NCBI RefSeq assembly: GCF_051014685.1
Contig: NW_027478598.1
Coordinates: forward strand, 806,001 to 870,000
Length of the DNA: 64,000 nt
Direction of reading: 5' to 3'
From: Ptiloglossa arizonensis
Lineage: Eukaryota > Arthropoda > Insecta > Hymenoptera > Colletidae
Shown: positions 16,231 through 31,930 of the stretch, piece by piece
How the letters are laid out: the number at the start of each line of letters is the position of its first letter
Position numbering within the stretch: the stretch's first letter is position 1
Program-made: the position numbers and the translations under genes
Notes under the pieces: generated by a model
What the model saw: the letters and a program-made list of their open reading frames with translations, nothing else
The model's database searches: none
Told to the model about the DNA's origin: nothing

Positions 16231-16800
16231 ACGTTATGCGTTATACGTTATACGTTATACGTTATGCGTTATACGTTATACGTTATACGTTATACGTTAT
16301 ACGTTATACGTTATACGTTATGCGTTATACGCTATACGTTATGCGTTATAGGTCATACCTTATACGTGATACGTCATACGTTATACGTTATACGTGATAC
16401 GTTATACGTTATACGTTATACGTTATACGTTATACGTTGTACGTTATACGTTATACGTTATATGTAATATGTAATATGTTATACGTTATACGCTATACGT
16501 TATACGTTACACGTTGTACTTTATACGTTATGCGTTATACGTTATGCGTTATACGTTATACGTTATACGTTATACTTTATACGTTATACGTTATACGTTA
16601 TACGTTATTCGTTATACGTTATACGTAATACGTTATACGTTATACGTTATACGTTATACGTTATACGTTATACGTTAAACGTTATACGTTATACGTTATA
16701 CGTTATACGATATACGTTATACGTTATACGTTGTACGTTATACGTTATACGTTATACGTTATACGTTATACGTTATACGTTATACGTTAAACGTTATACG

Positions 16801-19800
16801 TTGTACGTTATGCGTTATACGTTATACGTCATACGTTATGCGTTATACGTTATACGTTATACGTTATACGTTATACGTTTGACGTTATACGTTATACGGT
16901 ATACGTTATGCCTTATACGTTATACGTTATACGTTATACGTTATACGTTATATGATATACGTTATACGTTATACGTTATACGTTATACGTTATACGTTAT
17001 ACGTTATACGTTATACGTTATACGTTAAACGTTATACGTTATACGTTACACGTTATACGATATACGTTATACGTTATACGTTGTACGTTATACGTTATAC
17101 GTTATACGTTATACGTTATACGTTATACGTTATACGTTAAACGTTATACGTTATACGTTATGCGTTATAAGTTATACGTTATACGTTATGCGTTATACGT
17201 TATACGTTATACGTTATACGTTATACGTTATACGTTATACGTTAAACGTTATACGTTATACGTTATACGTTATACGATATACGTTATACGTTATACGTTG
17301 TACGTTATACGTTATACGTTATACGTTATACGTTATACGTTATACGTTATACGTTAAACGTTATACGTTATACGTTAGACGTTATACGTTATACGTTATA
17401 CGTTGTACGTTATACTTTATATGTAATATGTAATACGTTATACGTTATACGCTATACGTTATACGTTACACGTTATACGTTATGCGTTATGCATTATACG
17501 TTATGCGTTATACGTTATACGTTATACGTTATACGTTATACGTTATACGTTATACGTTATACGTTGTACGTTATACGTTATATGTAATATGTAATACGTT
17601 ATACGTTATACGCTATACGTTATACGTTACACGTTATACGTTATACGTTATGCGTTATACGTTATGCGTTATACGGTATACGTTATACGTTGTACGTTAT
17701 ACGTTATATGTAATATGTAATATGTTATACGTTATACGCTATACGATATACGTTACACGTTGTACGTTATACGTTATGCGTTATACGTTATGCGTTATAC
17801 GTTATACGTTATACGTTATACGTTATACGTTATACGTTATACGTTATACGTTATTCGTTATACGTTATACGTAATACGTTATACGTTATACGTTATACGT
17901 TATACGTTATACGTTATACGTTAAACGTTATACGTTATACGTTATACGTTATACGTTATACGATATACGTTATACGTTATACGTTATGCGTTATACGCTA
18001 TACGTCATGCGTTATAGGTCATACCTTATACGTGATACGTCATACGTTATACGTTATACGTTATACGTGATACGTTATACGTTATACGTTATACGTTATA
18101 GGTTGTACGTTATACGTTATATGTAATATGTAATATGTTATACGTTATACGCTATACGTTATACGTTACACGTTGTACGTTATACGTTATGCGTTATACG
18201 TTATGCGTTATACGTTATACGTTATACGTTATACGTTATACGTTATACGTTATACGTTATACGTTATTCGTTATACGTTATACGTAATACGTTATACGTT
18301 ATACGTTATACGTTATACGTTATACGTTATACGTTAAACGTTATACGTTATACGTTATACGTTATACGATATACGTTATACGTTATACGTTATACGTTGT
18401 ACGTTATACGTTATATGTAATATGTAATACGTTATACGTTATACGTTAAACGTTAGACGTTATACGTTATACGTTAGACGTTATACGTTATACGTTATAC
18501 GTTGTACGTTATACTTTATATGTAATATGTAATACGTTATACGTTATACGCTATACGTTATACGTTACACGTTATACGTTATGCGTTATGCATTATACGT
18601 TATGCGTTATACGTTATACGTTATACGTTATACGTTATACGTTATACGTTATACGTTATACGTTATACGTTGTACGTTATACGTTATATGTAATATGTAA
18701 TATGTTATACGTTATACGCTATACGTTATACGTTACACGTTGTACGTTATACGTTATGCGTTATACGTTATGCGTTATACGTTATACGTTATACGTTATA
18801 CGTTATACGTTATACGTTATACGTTATACGTTATTCGTTATACGTTATACGTAATACGTTATACGTTATACGTTATACGTTATACGTTATACGTTATACG
18901 TTAAACGTTATACGTTATACGTTATACGTTATACGATATACGTTATACGTTATACGTTATACGTTATGCGTTATACGCTATACGTTATGCGTTATAGGTC
19001 ATACCTTGTACGTGATACGTCATACGTTATACGTTATACGTGATACGTTATACGTTATACGTTATACGTTATAGGTTGTACGTTATACGTTATATGTAAT
19101 ATGTAATATGTTATACGTTATACGCTATACGTTATACGTTACACGTTGTACGTTATACGTTATGCGTTATACGTTATGCGTTATACGTTATACGTTATAC
19201 GTTATACGTTATACGTTATACGTTATACGTTATACGTTATTCGTTATACGTTATACGTAATACGTTATACGTTATACGTTATACGTCATACGTTATACGT
19301 TATACGTTAAACGTTATACGTTATACGTTATACGTTATACGATATACGTTATACGTTATACGTTATACGTTGTACGTTATACGTTATATGTAATATGTAA
19401 TACGTTATACGTTATACGTTCAACGTTAGACGTTATACGTTATACGTTAGACGTTATACGTTATACGTTATACGTTGTACGTTATACTTTATATGTAATA
19501 TGTAATACGTTATACGTTATACGCTATACGTTATACGTTACACGTTATACGTTATGCGTTATGCATTATACGTTATGCGTTATACGTTATACGTTATACG
19601 TTATACGTTATACGTTATACGTTATACGTTATACGTTGTACGTTATACGTTATATGTAATATGTAATACGTTATACGTTATACGCTATACGTTATACGTT
19701 ACACGTTATACGTTATACGTTATGCGTTATAAGTTATGCGTTATACGTTATACGTTATACGTTGTACGTTATACGTTATATGTAATATGTAATATGTTAT

Positions 19801-22800
19801 ACGTTATACGCTATACGTTATACGTTATACGTGATACGTTATACGTTATACGTTATACGTTATAGGTTGTACGTTATACGTTATATGTAATATGTAATAT
19901 GTTATACGTTATACGCTATACGTTATACGTTACACGTTGTACGTTATACGTTATGCGTTATACGTTATGCGTTATACGTTATGCGTTATACGTTATACGT
20001 TATACGTTATGCATTATACGTTATACGTTATACGTTATACGTTATACGTTTGACGTTATACGTTATACGGTATACGTTATGCCTTATACGTTATACCTTA
20101 TACGTTACACGTTATACGTTAAACGTTATACGTTATACGTTATACGTTATACGATATACGTTATACGTTATACGTTGTACGTTATACGTTATACGTTATA
20201 CGTTATACGTTATACGTTATACGTTATACGTTAAACGTTATACGTTATACGTTATGCGTTATACGTTATACGTTATACGTTATGCGTTATACGTTATACG
20301 TTATACGTTATACGTTATACGTTATACGTTATACGTTATGCGTTATACGCTATACGTTATGCGTTATAGGTCATACCTTATACGTGATACGTCATACGTT
20401 ATACGTTATACGTGATACGTTATACGTTATACGTTATACGTTATACGTTGTACGTTATACGTTATATGTAATATGTAATATGTTATACGTTATACGCTAT
20501 ACGTTATACGTTACACGTTGTACTTTATACGTTATGCGTTATACGTTATGCGTTATACGTTATACGTTATACGTTATACGTTATACGTTATACGTTATAC
20601 GTTATACGTTATACGTTATACGTTATTCGTTATACGTTATACGTAATACGTTATACGTTATACGTTATACGTTATACGTTATACGTTATACGTTAAACGT
20701 TATACGTTATACGTTATACGTTATACGATATACGTTATACGTTATACGTTGTACGTTATACGTTATACGTTATACGTTATACGTTATACGTTATACGTTA
20801 TACGTTAAACGTTATACGTTGTACGTTATGCGTTATACGTTATACGTCATACGTTATGCGTTATACGTTATACGTTATACGTTATACGTTATACGTTGTA
20901 CGTTATACGTTATATGTAATATGTAATATGTTATACGTTATACGCTATACGTTATACGTTACGCGTTGTACTTTATACGTTATGCGTTATACGTTATGCG
21001 TTATACGTTATACGTTATACGTTATACGTTATACGTTATACGTTATACGTTATACGTTATACGTTATACGTTATACGTTGTACGTTATACTTTATATGTA
21101 ATATGTAATACGTTATACGTTATACGCTATACGTTATACGTTACACGTTATGCGTTATGCGTTATGCATTATACGTTATGCGTTATACGTTATACGTTAT
21201 ACGTTATACGTTATACGTTATACGTTATACGTTATACGTTATACGTTGTACGTTATACGTTATATGTAATATGTAATACGTTATACGTTATACGCTATAC
21301 GTTATACGTTACACGTTATACGTTATACGTTATGCGTTATAAGTTATGCGTTATACGTTATACGTTATACGTTGTACGTTATACGTTATATGTAATATGT
21401 AATATGTTATACGTTATACGCTATACGTTATACGTTATACGTGATACGTTATACGTTATACGTTATACGTTATAGGTTGTACGTTATACGTTATATGTAA
21501 TATGTAATATGTTATACGTTATACGCTATACGTTATACGTTACACGTTGTACGTTATACGTTATGCGTTATACGTTATGCGTTATACGTTATGCGTTATA
21601 CGTTATACGTTATACGTTATGCGTTATACGTTATACGTTATACGTTATACGTTATACGTTTGACGTTATACGTTATACGGTATACGTTATGCCTTATACG
21701 TTATACCTTATACGTTACACGTTATACGTTAAACGTTATACGTTATACGTTATACGTTATACGATATACGTTATACGTTATACGTTGTACGTTATACGTT
21801 ATACGTTATACGTTATACGTTATACGTTATACGTTATACGTTAAACGTTATACGTTATACGTTATGCGTTATACGTTATACGTTATACGTTATGCGTTAT
21901 ACGTTATACGTTATACGTTATACGTTATACGTTATACGTTATACGTTATGCGTTATACGCTATACGTTATGCGTTATAGGTCATACCTTATACGTGATAC
22001 GTCATACGTTATACGTTATACGTGATACGTTATACGTTATACGTTATACGTTATACGTTGTACGTTGTACGTTATATGTAATATGTAATATGTTATACGT
22101 TATACGCTATACGTTATACGTTACACGTTGTACTTTATACGTTATGCGTTATACGTTATACGTTAAACGTTATACGTTATACGTTACACGTTATACGATA
22201 TACGTTATACGTTATACGTTGTACGTTATACGTTATACGTTATACGTTATACGTTATACGTTATACGTTATACGTTAAACGTTATACGTTATACGTTATA
22301 CGTTGTACGTTATACTTTATATGTAATATGTAATACGTTATACGTTATACGCTATACGTTATACGTTACAGGTTATACGTTATGCGTTATGCATTATACG
22401 TTATGCGTTATACGTTATACGTTATACGTTATACGTTATACGTTATACGTTATACGTTATATGATATACGTTATACGTTATACGTTATACGTTATACGTT
22501 ATACGTTATACGTTATACGTTATACGTTAAACGTTATACGTTATACGTTATGCGTTATAAGTTATACGTTATACGTTATGCGTTATACGTTATACGTTAT
22601 ACGTTATACGTTATACGTTATACGTTATACGTTAAACGTTATACGTTATACGTTATACGTTATACGATATACGTTATACGTTATACGTTGTACGTTATAC
22701 GTTATACGTTATACGTTATACGTTATACGTTATACGTTATACGTTATACGTTAAACGTTATACGTTATACGTTAGACGTTATACGTTATACGTTATACGT

Positions 22801-23513
22801 TGTACGTTATACTTTATATGTAATATGTAATACGTTATACGTTATACGCTATACGTTATACGTTACACGTTATACGTTATGCGTTATGCATTATACGTTA
22901 TGCGTTATACGTTATACGTTATACGTTATACGTTATACGTTATACGTTATACGTTATACGTTGTACGTTATACGTTATATGTAATATGTAATACGTTATA
23001 CGTTATACGCTATACGTTATACGTTACACGTTATACGTTAAACGTTAAACGTTATACGTTGTACGTTATGCGTTATACGTTATACGTCATACGTTATGCG
23101 TTATACGTTATACGTTATACGTTATACGTTATACGTTATACGTTTGACGTTATACGTTATACGGTATACGTTATGCCTTATACGTTATACGTTATACGTT
23201 ATACGTTATACGTTATATGATATACGTTATACGTTATACGTTATACGTTATACGTTATACGTTATACGTTATACGTTATACGTTAAACGTTATACGTTAT
23301 ACGTTATACGTTATACGTTATTCGTTATACGTTATACGTAATACGTTATACGTTATACGTTATACGTTATACGTTATACGTTATACGTTAAACGTTATAC
23401 GTTATACGTTATACGTTATACGATATACGTTATACGTTATACGTTGTACGTTATACGTTATACGTTATACGTTATACGTTATACGTTATACGTTATACGT
23501 TAAACGTTATACG
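16801..23513 (+). repeat. 6.7-kb tandem duplication, copy 1
   Basis: Markers from about 16.8 kb recur 6,713 or 6,720 bp downstream: the TTATATG-ATATACG junction (16,952 and 23,665), the GGTCATACC followed by TTGTACG (19,006 and 25,726), TTACGCG (20,959 and 27,679) and the ATGCGTTATGCATTA marker (22,382 and 29,095). The offset switches between 6,713 and 6,720 by whole units. I saw only six substitutions between the copies over about 6 kb: near 21,152 and 22,067 in this copy, and 24,068, 24,142, 25,634 and 29,180 in the other. The left edge is approximate. Confidence 0.85.
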
Positions 23514-26500
23514 TTGTACGTTATGCGTTATACGTTATACGTCATACGTTATGCGTTATACGTTATACGTTATACGTTATACGTTATACGTTTGACGTTA
23601 TACGTTATACGGTATACGTTATGCCTTATACGTTATACGTTATACGTTATACGTTATACGTTATATGATATACGTTATACGTTATACGTTATACGTTATA
23701 CGTTATACGTTATACGTTATACGTTATACGTTATACGTTAAACGTTATACGTTATACGTTACACGTTATACGATATACGTTATACGTTATACGTTGTACG
23801 TTATACGTTATACGTTATACGTTATACGTTATACGTTATACGTTATACGTTAAACGTTATACGTTATACGTTATGCGTTATAAGTTATACGTTATACGTT
23901 ATGCGTTATACGTTATACGTTATACGTTATACGTTATACGTTATACGTTATACGTTAAACGTTATACGTTATACGTTATACGTTATACGATATACGTTAT
24001 ACGTTATACGTTGTACGTTATACGTTATACGTTATACGTTATACGTTATACGTTATACGTTATACGTGAAACGTTATACGTTATACGTTAGACGTTATAC
24101 GTTATACGTTATACGTTGTACGTTATACTTTATATGTAATAAGTAATACGTTATACGTTATACGCTATACGTTATACGTTACACGTTATACGTTATGCGT
24201 TATGCATTATACGTTATGCGTTATACGTTATACGTTATACGTTATACGTTATACGTTATACGTTATACGTTATACGTTGTACGTTATACGTTATATGTAA
24301 TATGTAATACGTTATACGTTATACGCTATACGTTATACGTTACACGTTATACGTTATACGTTATGCGTTATACGTTATGCGTTATACGGTATACGTTATA
24401 CGTTGTACGTTATACGTTATATGTAATATGTAATATGTTATACGTTATACGCTATACGATATACGTTACACGTTGTACGTTATACGTTATGCGTTATACG
24501 TTATGCGTTATACGTTATACGTTATACGTTATACGTTATACGTTATACGTTATACGTTATACGTTATTCGTTATACGTTATACGTAATACGTTATACGTT
24601 ATACGTTATACGTTATACGTTATACGTTATACGTTAAACGTTATACGTTATACGTTATACGTTATACGTTATACGTTATACGATATACGTTATACGTTAT
24701 ACGTTATGCGTTATACGCTATACGTCATGCGTTATAGGTCATACCTTATACGTGATACGTCATACGTTATACGTTATACGTTATACGTGATACGTTATAC
24801 GTTATACGTTATACGTTATAGGTTGTACGTTATACGTTATATGTAATATGTAATATGTTATACGTTATACGCTATACGTTATACGTTACACGTTGTACGT
24901 TATACGTTATGCGTTATACGTTATGCGTTATACGTTATACGTTATACGTTATACGTTATACGTTATACGTTATACGTTATACGTTATTCGTTATACGTTA
25001 TACGTAATACGTTATACGTTATACGTTATACGTTATACGTTATACGTTATACGTTAAACGTTATACGTTATACGTTATACGTTATACGATATACGTTATA
25101 CGTTATACGTTATACGTTGTACGTTATACGTTATATGTAATATGTAATACGTTATACGTTATACGTTAAACGTTAGACGTTATACGTTATACGTTAGACG
25201 TTATACGTTATACGTTATACGTTGTACGTTATACTTTATATGTAATATGTAATACGTTATACGTTATACGCTATACGTTATACGTTACACGTTATACGTT
25301 ATGCGTTATGCATTATACGTTATGCGTTATACGTTATACGTTATACGTTATACGTTATACGTTATACGTTATACGTTATACGTTATACGTTGTACGTTAT
25401 ACGTTATATGTAATATGTAATATGTTATACGTTATACGCTATACGTTATACGTTACACGTTGTACGTTATACGTTATGCGTTATACGTTATGCGTTATAC
25501 GTTATACGTTATACGTTATACGTTATACGTTATACGTTATACGTTATACGTTATTCGTTATACGTTATACGTAATACGTTATACGTTATACGTTATACGT
25601 TATACGTTATACGTTATACGTTAAACGTTATACCTTATACGTTATACGTTATACGATATACGTTATACGTTATACGTTATACGTTATGCGTTATACGCTA
25701 TACGTTATGCGTTATAGGTCATACCTTGTACGTGATACGTCATACGTTATACGTTATACGTGATACGTTATACGTTATACGTTATACGTTATAGGTTGTA
25801 CGTTATACGTTATATGTAATATGTAATATGTTATACGTTATACGCTATACGTTATACGTTACACGTTGTACGTTATACGTTATGCGTTATACGTTATGCG
25901 TTATACGTTATACGTTATACGTTATACGTTATACGTTATACGTTATACGTTATACGTTATTCGTTATACGTTATACGTAATACGTTATACGTTATACGTT
26001 ATACGTCATACGTTATACGTTATACGTTAAACGTTATACGTTATACGTTATACGTTATACGATATACGTTATACGTTATACGTTATACGTTGTACGTTAT
26101 ACGTTATATGTAATATGTAATACGTTATACGTTATACGTTCAACGTTAGACGTTATACGTTATACGTTAGACGTTATACGTTATACGTTATACGTTGTAC
26201 GTTATACTTTATATGTAATATGTAATACGTTATACGTTATACGCTATACGTTATACGTTACACGTTATACGTTATGCGTTATGCATTATACGTTATGCGT
26301 TATACGTTATACGTTATACGTTATACGTTATACGTTATACGTTATACGTTATACGTTGTACGTTATACGTTATATGTAATATGTAATACGTTATACGTTA
26401 TACGCTATACGTTATACGTTACACGTTATACGTTATACGTTATGCGTTATAAGTTATGCGTTATACGTTATACGTTATACGTTGTACGTTATACGTTATA

Positions 26501-29500
26501 TGTAATATGTAATATGTTATACGTTATACGCTATACGTTATACGTTATACGTGATACGTTATACGTTATACGTTATACGTTATAGGTTGTACGTTATACG
26601 TTATATGTAATATGTAATATGTTATACGTTATACGCTATACGTTATACGTTACACGTTGTACGTTATACGTTATGCGTTATACGTTATGCGTTATACGTT
26701 ATGCGTTATACGTTATACGTTATACGTTATGCATTATACGTTATACGTTATACGTTATACGTTATACGTTTGACGTTATACGTTATACGGTATACGTTAT
26801 GCCTTATACGTTATACCTTATACGTTACACGTTATACGTTAAACGTTATACGTTATACGTTATACGTTATACGATATACGTTATACGTTATACGTTGTAC
26901 GTTATACGTTATACGTTATACGTTATACGTTATACGTTATACGTTATACGTTAAACGTTATACGTTATACGTTATGCGTTATACGTTATACGTTATACGT
27001 TATGCGTTATACGTTATACGTTATACGTTATACGTTATACGTTATACGTTATACGTTATGCGTTATACGCTATACGTTATGCGTTATAGGTCATACCTTA
27101 TACGTGATACGTCATACGTTATACGTTATACGTGATACGTTATACGTTATACGTTATACGTTATACGTTGTACGTTATACGTTATATGTAATATGTAATA
27201 TGTTATACGTTATACGCTATACGTTATACGTTACACGTTGTACTTTATACGTTATGCGTTATACGTTATGCGTTATACGTTATACGTTATACGTTATACG
27301 TTATACGTTATACGTTATACGTTATACGTTATACGTTATACGTTATTCGTTATACGTTATACGTAATACGTTATACGTTATACGTTATACGTTATACGTT
27401 ATACGTTATACGTTAAACGTTATACGTTATACGTTATACGTTATACGATATACGTTATACGTTATACGTTGTACGTTATACGTTATACGTTATACGTTAT
27501 ACGTTATACGTTATACGTTATACGTTAAACGTTATACGTTGTACGTTATGCGTTATACGTTATACGTCATACGTTATGCGTTATACGTTATACGTTATAC
27601 GTTATACGTTATACGTTGTACGTTATACGTTATATGTAATATGTAATATGTTATACGTTATACGCTATACGTTATACGTTACGCGTTGTACTTTATACGT
27701 TATGCGTTATACGTTATGCGTTATACGTTATACGTTATACGTTATACGTTATACGTTATACGTTATACGTTATACGTTATACGTTATACGTTATACGTTG
27801 TACGTTATACTTTATATGTAATATGTAATACGTTATACGTTATACGCTATACGTTATACGTTACACGTTATACGTTATGCGTTATGCATTATACGTTATG
27901 CGTTATACGTTATACGTTATACGTTATACGTTATACGTTATACGTTATACGTTATACGTTATACGTTGTACGTTATACGTTATATGTAATATGTAATACG
28001 TTATACGTTATACGCTATACGTTATACGTTACACGTTATACGTTATACGTTATGCGTTATAAGTTATGCGTTATACGTTATACGTTATACGTTGTACGTT
28101 ATACGTTATATGTAATATGTAATATGTTATACGTTATACGCTATACGTTATACGTTATACGTGATACGTTATACGTTATACGTTATACGTTATAGGTTGT
28201 ACGTTATACGTTATATGTAATATGTAATATGTTATACGTTATACGCTATACGTTATACGTTACACGTTGTACGTTATACGTTATGCGTTATACGTTATGC
28301 GTTATACGTTATGCGTTATACGTTATACGTTATACGTTATGCGTTATACGTTATACGTTATACGTTATACGTTATACGTTTGACGTTATACGTTATACGG
28401 TATACGTTATGCCTTATACGTTATACCTTATACGTTACACGTTATACGTTAAACGTTATACGTTATACGTTATACGTTATACGATATACGTTATACGTTA
28501 TACGTTGTACGTTATACGTTATACGTTATACGTTATACGTTATACGTTATACGTTATACGTTAAACGTTATACGTTATACGTTATGCGTTATACGTTATA
28601 CGTTATACGTTATGCGTTATACGTTATACGTTATACGTTATACGTTATACGTTATACGTTATGCGTTATACGCTATACGTTATGCGTTATAGGTCATACC
28701 TTATACGTGATACGTCATACGTTATACGTTATACGTGATACGTTATACGTTATACGTTATACGTTATACGTTGTACGTTATACGTTATATGTAATATGTA
28801 ATATGTTATACGTTATACGCTATACGTTATACGTTACACGTTGTACTTTATACGTTATGCGTTATACGTTATACGTTAAACGTTATACGTTATACGTTAC
28901 ACGTTATACGATATACGTTATACGTTATACGTTGTACGTTATACGTTATACGTTATACGTTATACGTTATACGTTATACGTTATACGTTAAACGTTATAC
29001 GTTATACGTTATACGTTGTACGTTATACTTTATATGTAATATGTAATACGTTATACGTTATACGCTATACGTTATACGTTACAGGTTATACGTTATGCGT
29101 TATGCATTATACGTTATGCGTTATACGTTATACGTTATACGTTATACGTTATACGTTATACGTTATACGTTATATGATATACTTTATACGTTATACGTTA
29201 TACGTTATACGTTATACGTTATACGTTATACGTTATACGTTAAACGTTATACGTTATACGTTATGCGTTATAAGTTATACGTTATACGTTATGCGTTATA
29301 CGTTATACGTTATACGTTATACGTTATACGTTATACGTTATACGTTAAACGTTATACGTTATACGTTATACGTTATACGATATACGTTATACGTTATACG
29401 TTGTACGTTATACGTTATACGTTATACGTTATACGTTATACGTTATACGTTATACGTTATACGTTAAACGTTATACGTTATACGTTAGACGTTATACGTT

Positions 29501-29585
29501 ATACGTTATACGTTGTACGTTATACTTTATATGTAATATGTAATACGTTATACGTTATACGCTATACGTTATACGTTACACGTTG
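23514..29585 (+). repeat. 6.7-kb tandem duplication, copy 2 (interrupted by a later duplication)
   Basis: This copy follows copy 1 without a gap. Its match to copy 1 runs to about 29,585 (22,872 in copy 1), then resumes at about 31,931 at an offset of 9,058, which is 6,713 plus 2,345. The 2,345 bp in between are a second copy of 27,241-29,585. The remainder of copy 2 is therefore at about 31,931-32,340. Private changes here include TAATAAG (24,142), TGAAACG (24,068) and TTATACC (25,634). Confidence 0.85.
27241..29585 (+). repeat. 2,345-bp tandem duplication, copy 1
   Basis: The 2,345 bp equal 335 units. The tract beginning at the TTGTACT unit near 27.24 kb is repeated beginning near 29,586. 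Matching anchors include TTACGCG at 27,679 and 30,024 and the ATGCAT marker at 29,102 and 31,447. Upstream of the break the copies differ (TAATATG before 27.2 kb against TAATACG before 29.55 kb), which limits the left edge to about 27.2 kb. The TTATACT-type change at 29,180 is not in the second copy. Confidence 0.88.
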
Positions 29586-31930
29586 TACTTTATACGTTAT
29601 GCGTTATACGTTATGCGTTATACGTTATACGTTATACGTTATACGTTATACGTTATACGTTATACGTTATACGTTATACGTTATACGTTATTCGTTATAC
29701 GTTATACGTAATACGTTATACGTTATACGTTATACGTTATACGTTATACGTTATACGTTAAACGTTATACGTTATACGTTATACGTTATACGATATACGT
29801 TATACGTTATACGTTGTACGTTATACGTTATACGTTATACGTTATACGTTATACGTTATACGTTATACGTTAAACGTTATACGTTGTACGTTATGCGTTA
29901 TACGTTATACGTCATACGTTATGCGTTATACGTTATACGTTATACGTTATACGTTATACGTTGTACGTTATACGTTATATGTAATATGTAATATGTTATA
30001 CGTTATACGCTATACGTTATACGTTACGCGTTGTACTTTATACGTTATGCGTTATACGTTATGCGTTATACGTTATACGTTATACGTTATACGTTATACG
30101 TTATACGTTATACGTTATACGTTATACGTTATACGTTATACGTTGTACGTTATACTTTATATGTAATATGTAATACGTTATACGTTATACGCTATACGTT
30201 ATACGTTACACGTTATACGTTATGCGTTATGCATTATACGTTATGCGTTATACGTTATACGTTATACGTTATACGTTATACGTTATACGTTATACGTTAT
30301 ACGTTATACGTTGTACGTTATACGTTATATGTAATATGTAATACGTTATACGTTATACGCTATACGTTATACGTTACACGTTATACGTTATACGTTATGC
30401 GTTATAAGTTATGCGTTATACGTTATACGTTATACGTTGTACGTTACACGTTATATGTAATATGTAATATGTTATACGTTATACGCTATACGTTATACGT
30501 TATACGTGATACGTTATACGTTATACGTTATACGTTATAGGTTGTACGTTATACGTTATATGTAATATGTAATATGTTATACGTTATACGCTATACGTTA
30601 TACGTTACACGTTGTACGTTATACGTTATGCGTTATACGTTATGCGTTATACGTTATGCGTTATACGTTATACGTTATACGTTATGCGTTATACGTTATA
30701 CGTTATACGTTATACGTTATACGTTTGACGTTATACGTTATACGGTATACGTTATGCCTTATACGTTATACCTTATACGTTACACGTTATACGTTAAACG
30801 TTATACGTTATACGTTATACGTTATACGATATACGTTATACGTTATACGTTGTACGTTATACGTTATACGTTATACGTTATACGTTATACGTTATACGTT
30901 ATACGTTAAACGTTATACGTTATACGTTATGCGTTATACGTTATACGTTATACGTTATGCGTTATACGTTATACGTTATACGTTATACGTTATACGTTAT
31001 ACGTTATGCGTTATACGCTATACGTTATGCGTTATAGGTCATACCTTATACGTGATACGTCATACGTTATACGTTATACGTGATACGTTATACGTTATAC
31101 GTTATACGTTATACGTTGTACGTTATACGTTATATGTAATATGTAATATGTTATACGTTATACGCTATACGTTATACGTTACACGTTGTACTTTATACGT
31201 TATGCGTTATACGTTATACGTTAAACGTTATACGTTATACGTTACACGTTATACGATATACGTTATACGTTATACGTTGTACGTTATACGTTATACGTTA
31301 TACGTTATACGTTATACGTTATACGTTATACGTTAAACGTTATACGTTATACGTTATACGTTGTACGTTATACTTTATATGTAATATGTAATACGTTATA
31401 CGTTATACGCTATACGTTATACGTTACAGGTTATACGTTATGCGTTATGCATTATACGTTATGCGTTATACGTTATACGTTATACGTTATACGTTATACG
31501 TTATACGTTATACGTTATATGATATACGTTATACGTTATACGTTATACGTTATACGTTATACGTTATACGTTATACGTTATACGTTAAACGTTATACGTT
31601 ATACGTTATGCGTTATAAGTTATACGTTATACGTTATGCGTTATACGTTATACGTTATACGTTATACGTTATACGTTATACGTTATACGTTAAACGTTAT
31701 ACGTTATACGTTATACGTTATACGATATACGTTATACGTTATACGTTGTACGTTATACGTTATACGTTATACGTTATACGTTATACGTTATACGTTATAC
31801 GTTATACGTTAAACGTTATACGTTATACGTTAGACGTTATACGTTATACGTTATACGTTGTACGTTATACTTTATATGTAATATGTAATACGTTATACGT
31901 TATACGCTATACGTTATACGTTACACGTTA
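29586..31930 (+). repeat. 2,345-bp tandem duplication, copy 2
   Basis: This directly follows copy 1. The unit order is the same throughout and I saw no length change. A private substitution gives TTACACG in place of TTATACG near 30,446, within the TG module. Near the right end the sequence rejoins the order found in the parental 6.7-kb copy at 22,872 onward, as expected for an insertion by tandem duplication. Confidence 0.88.
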
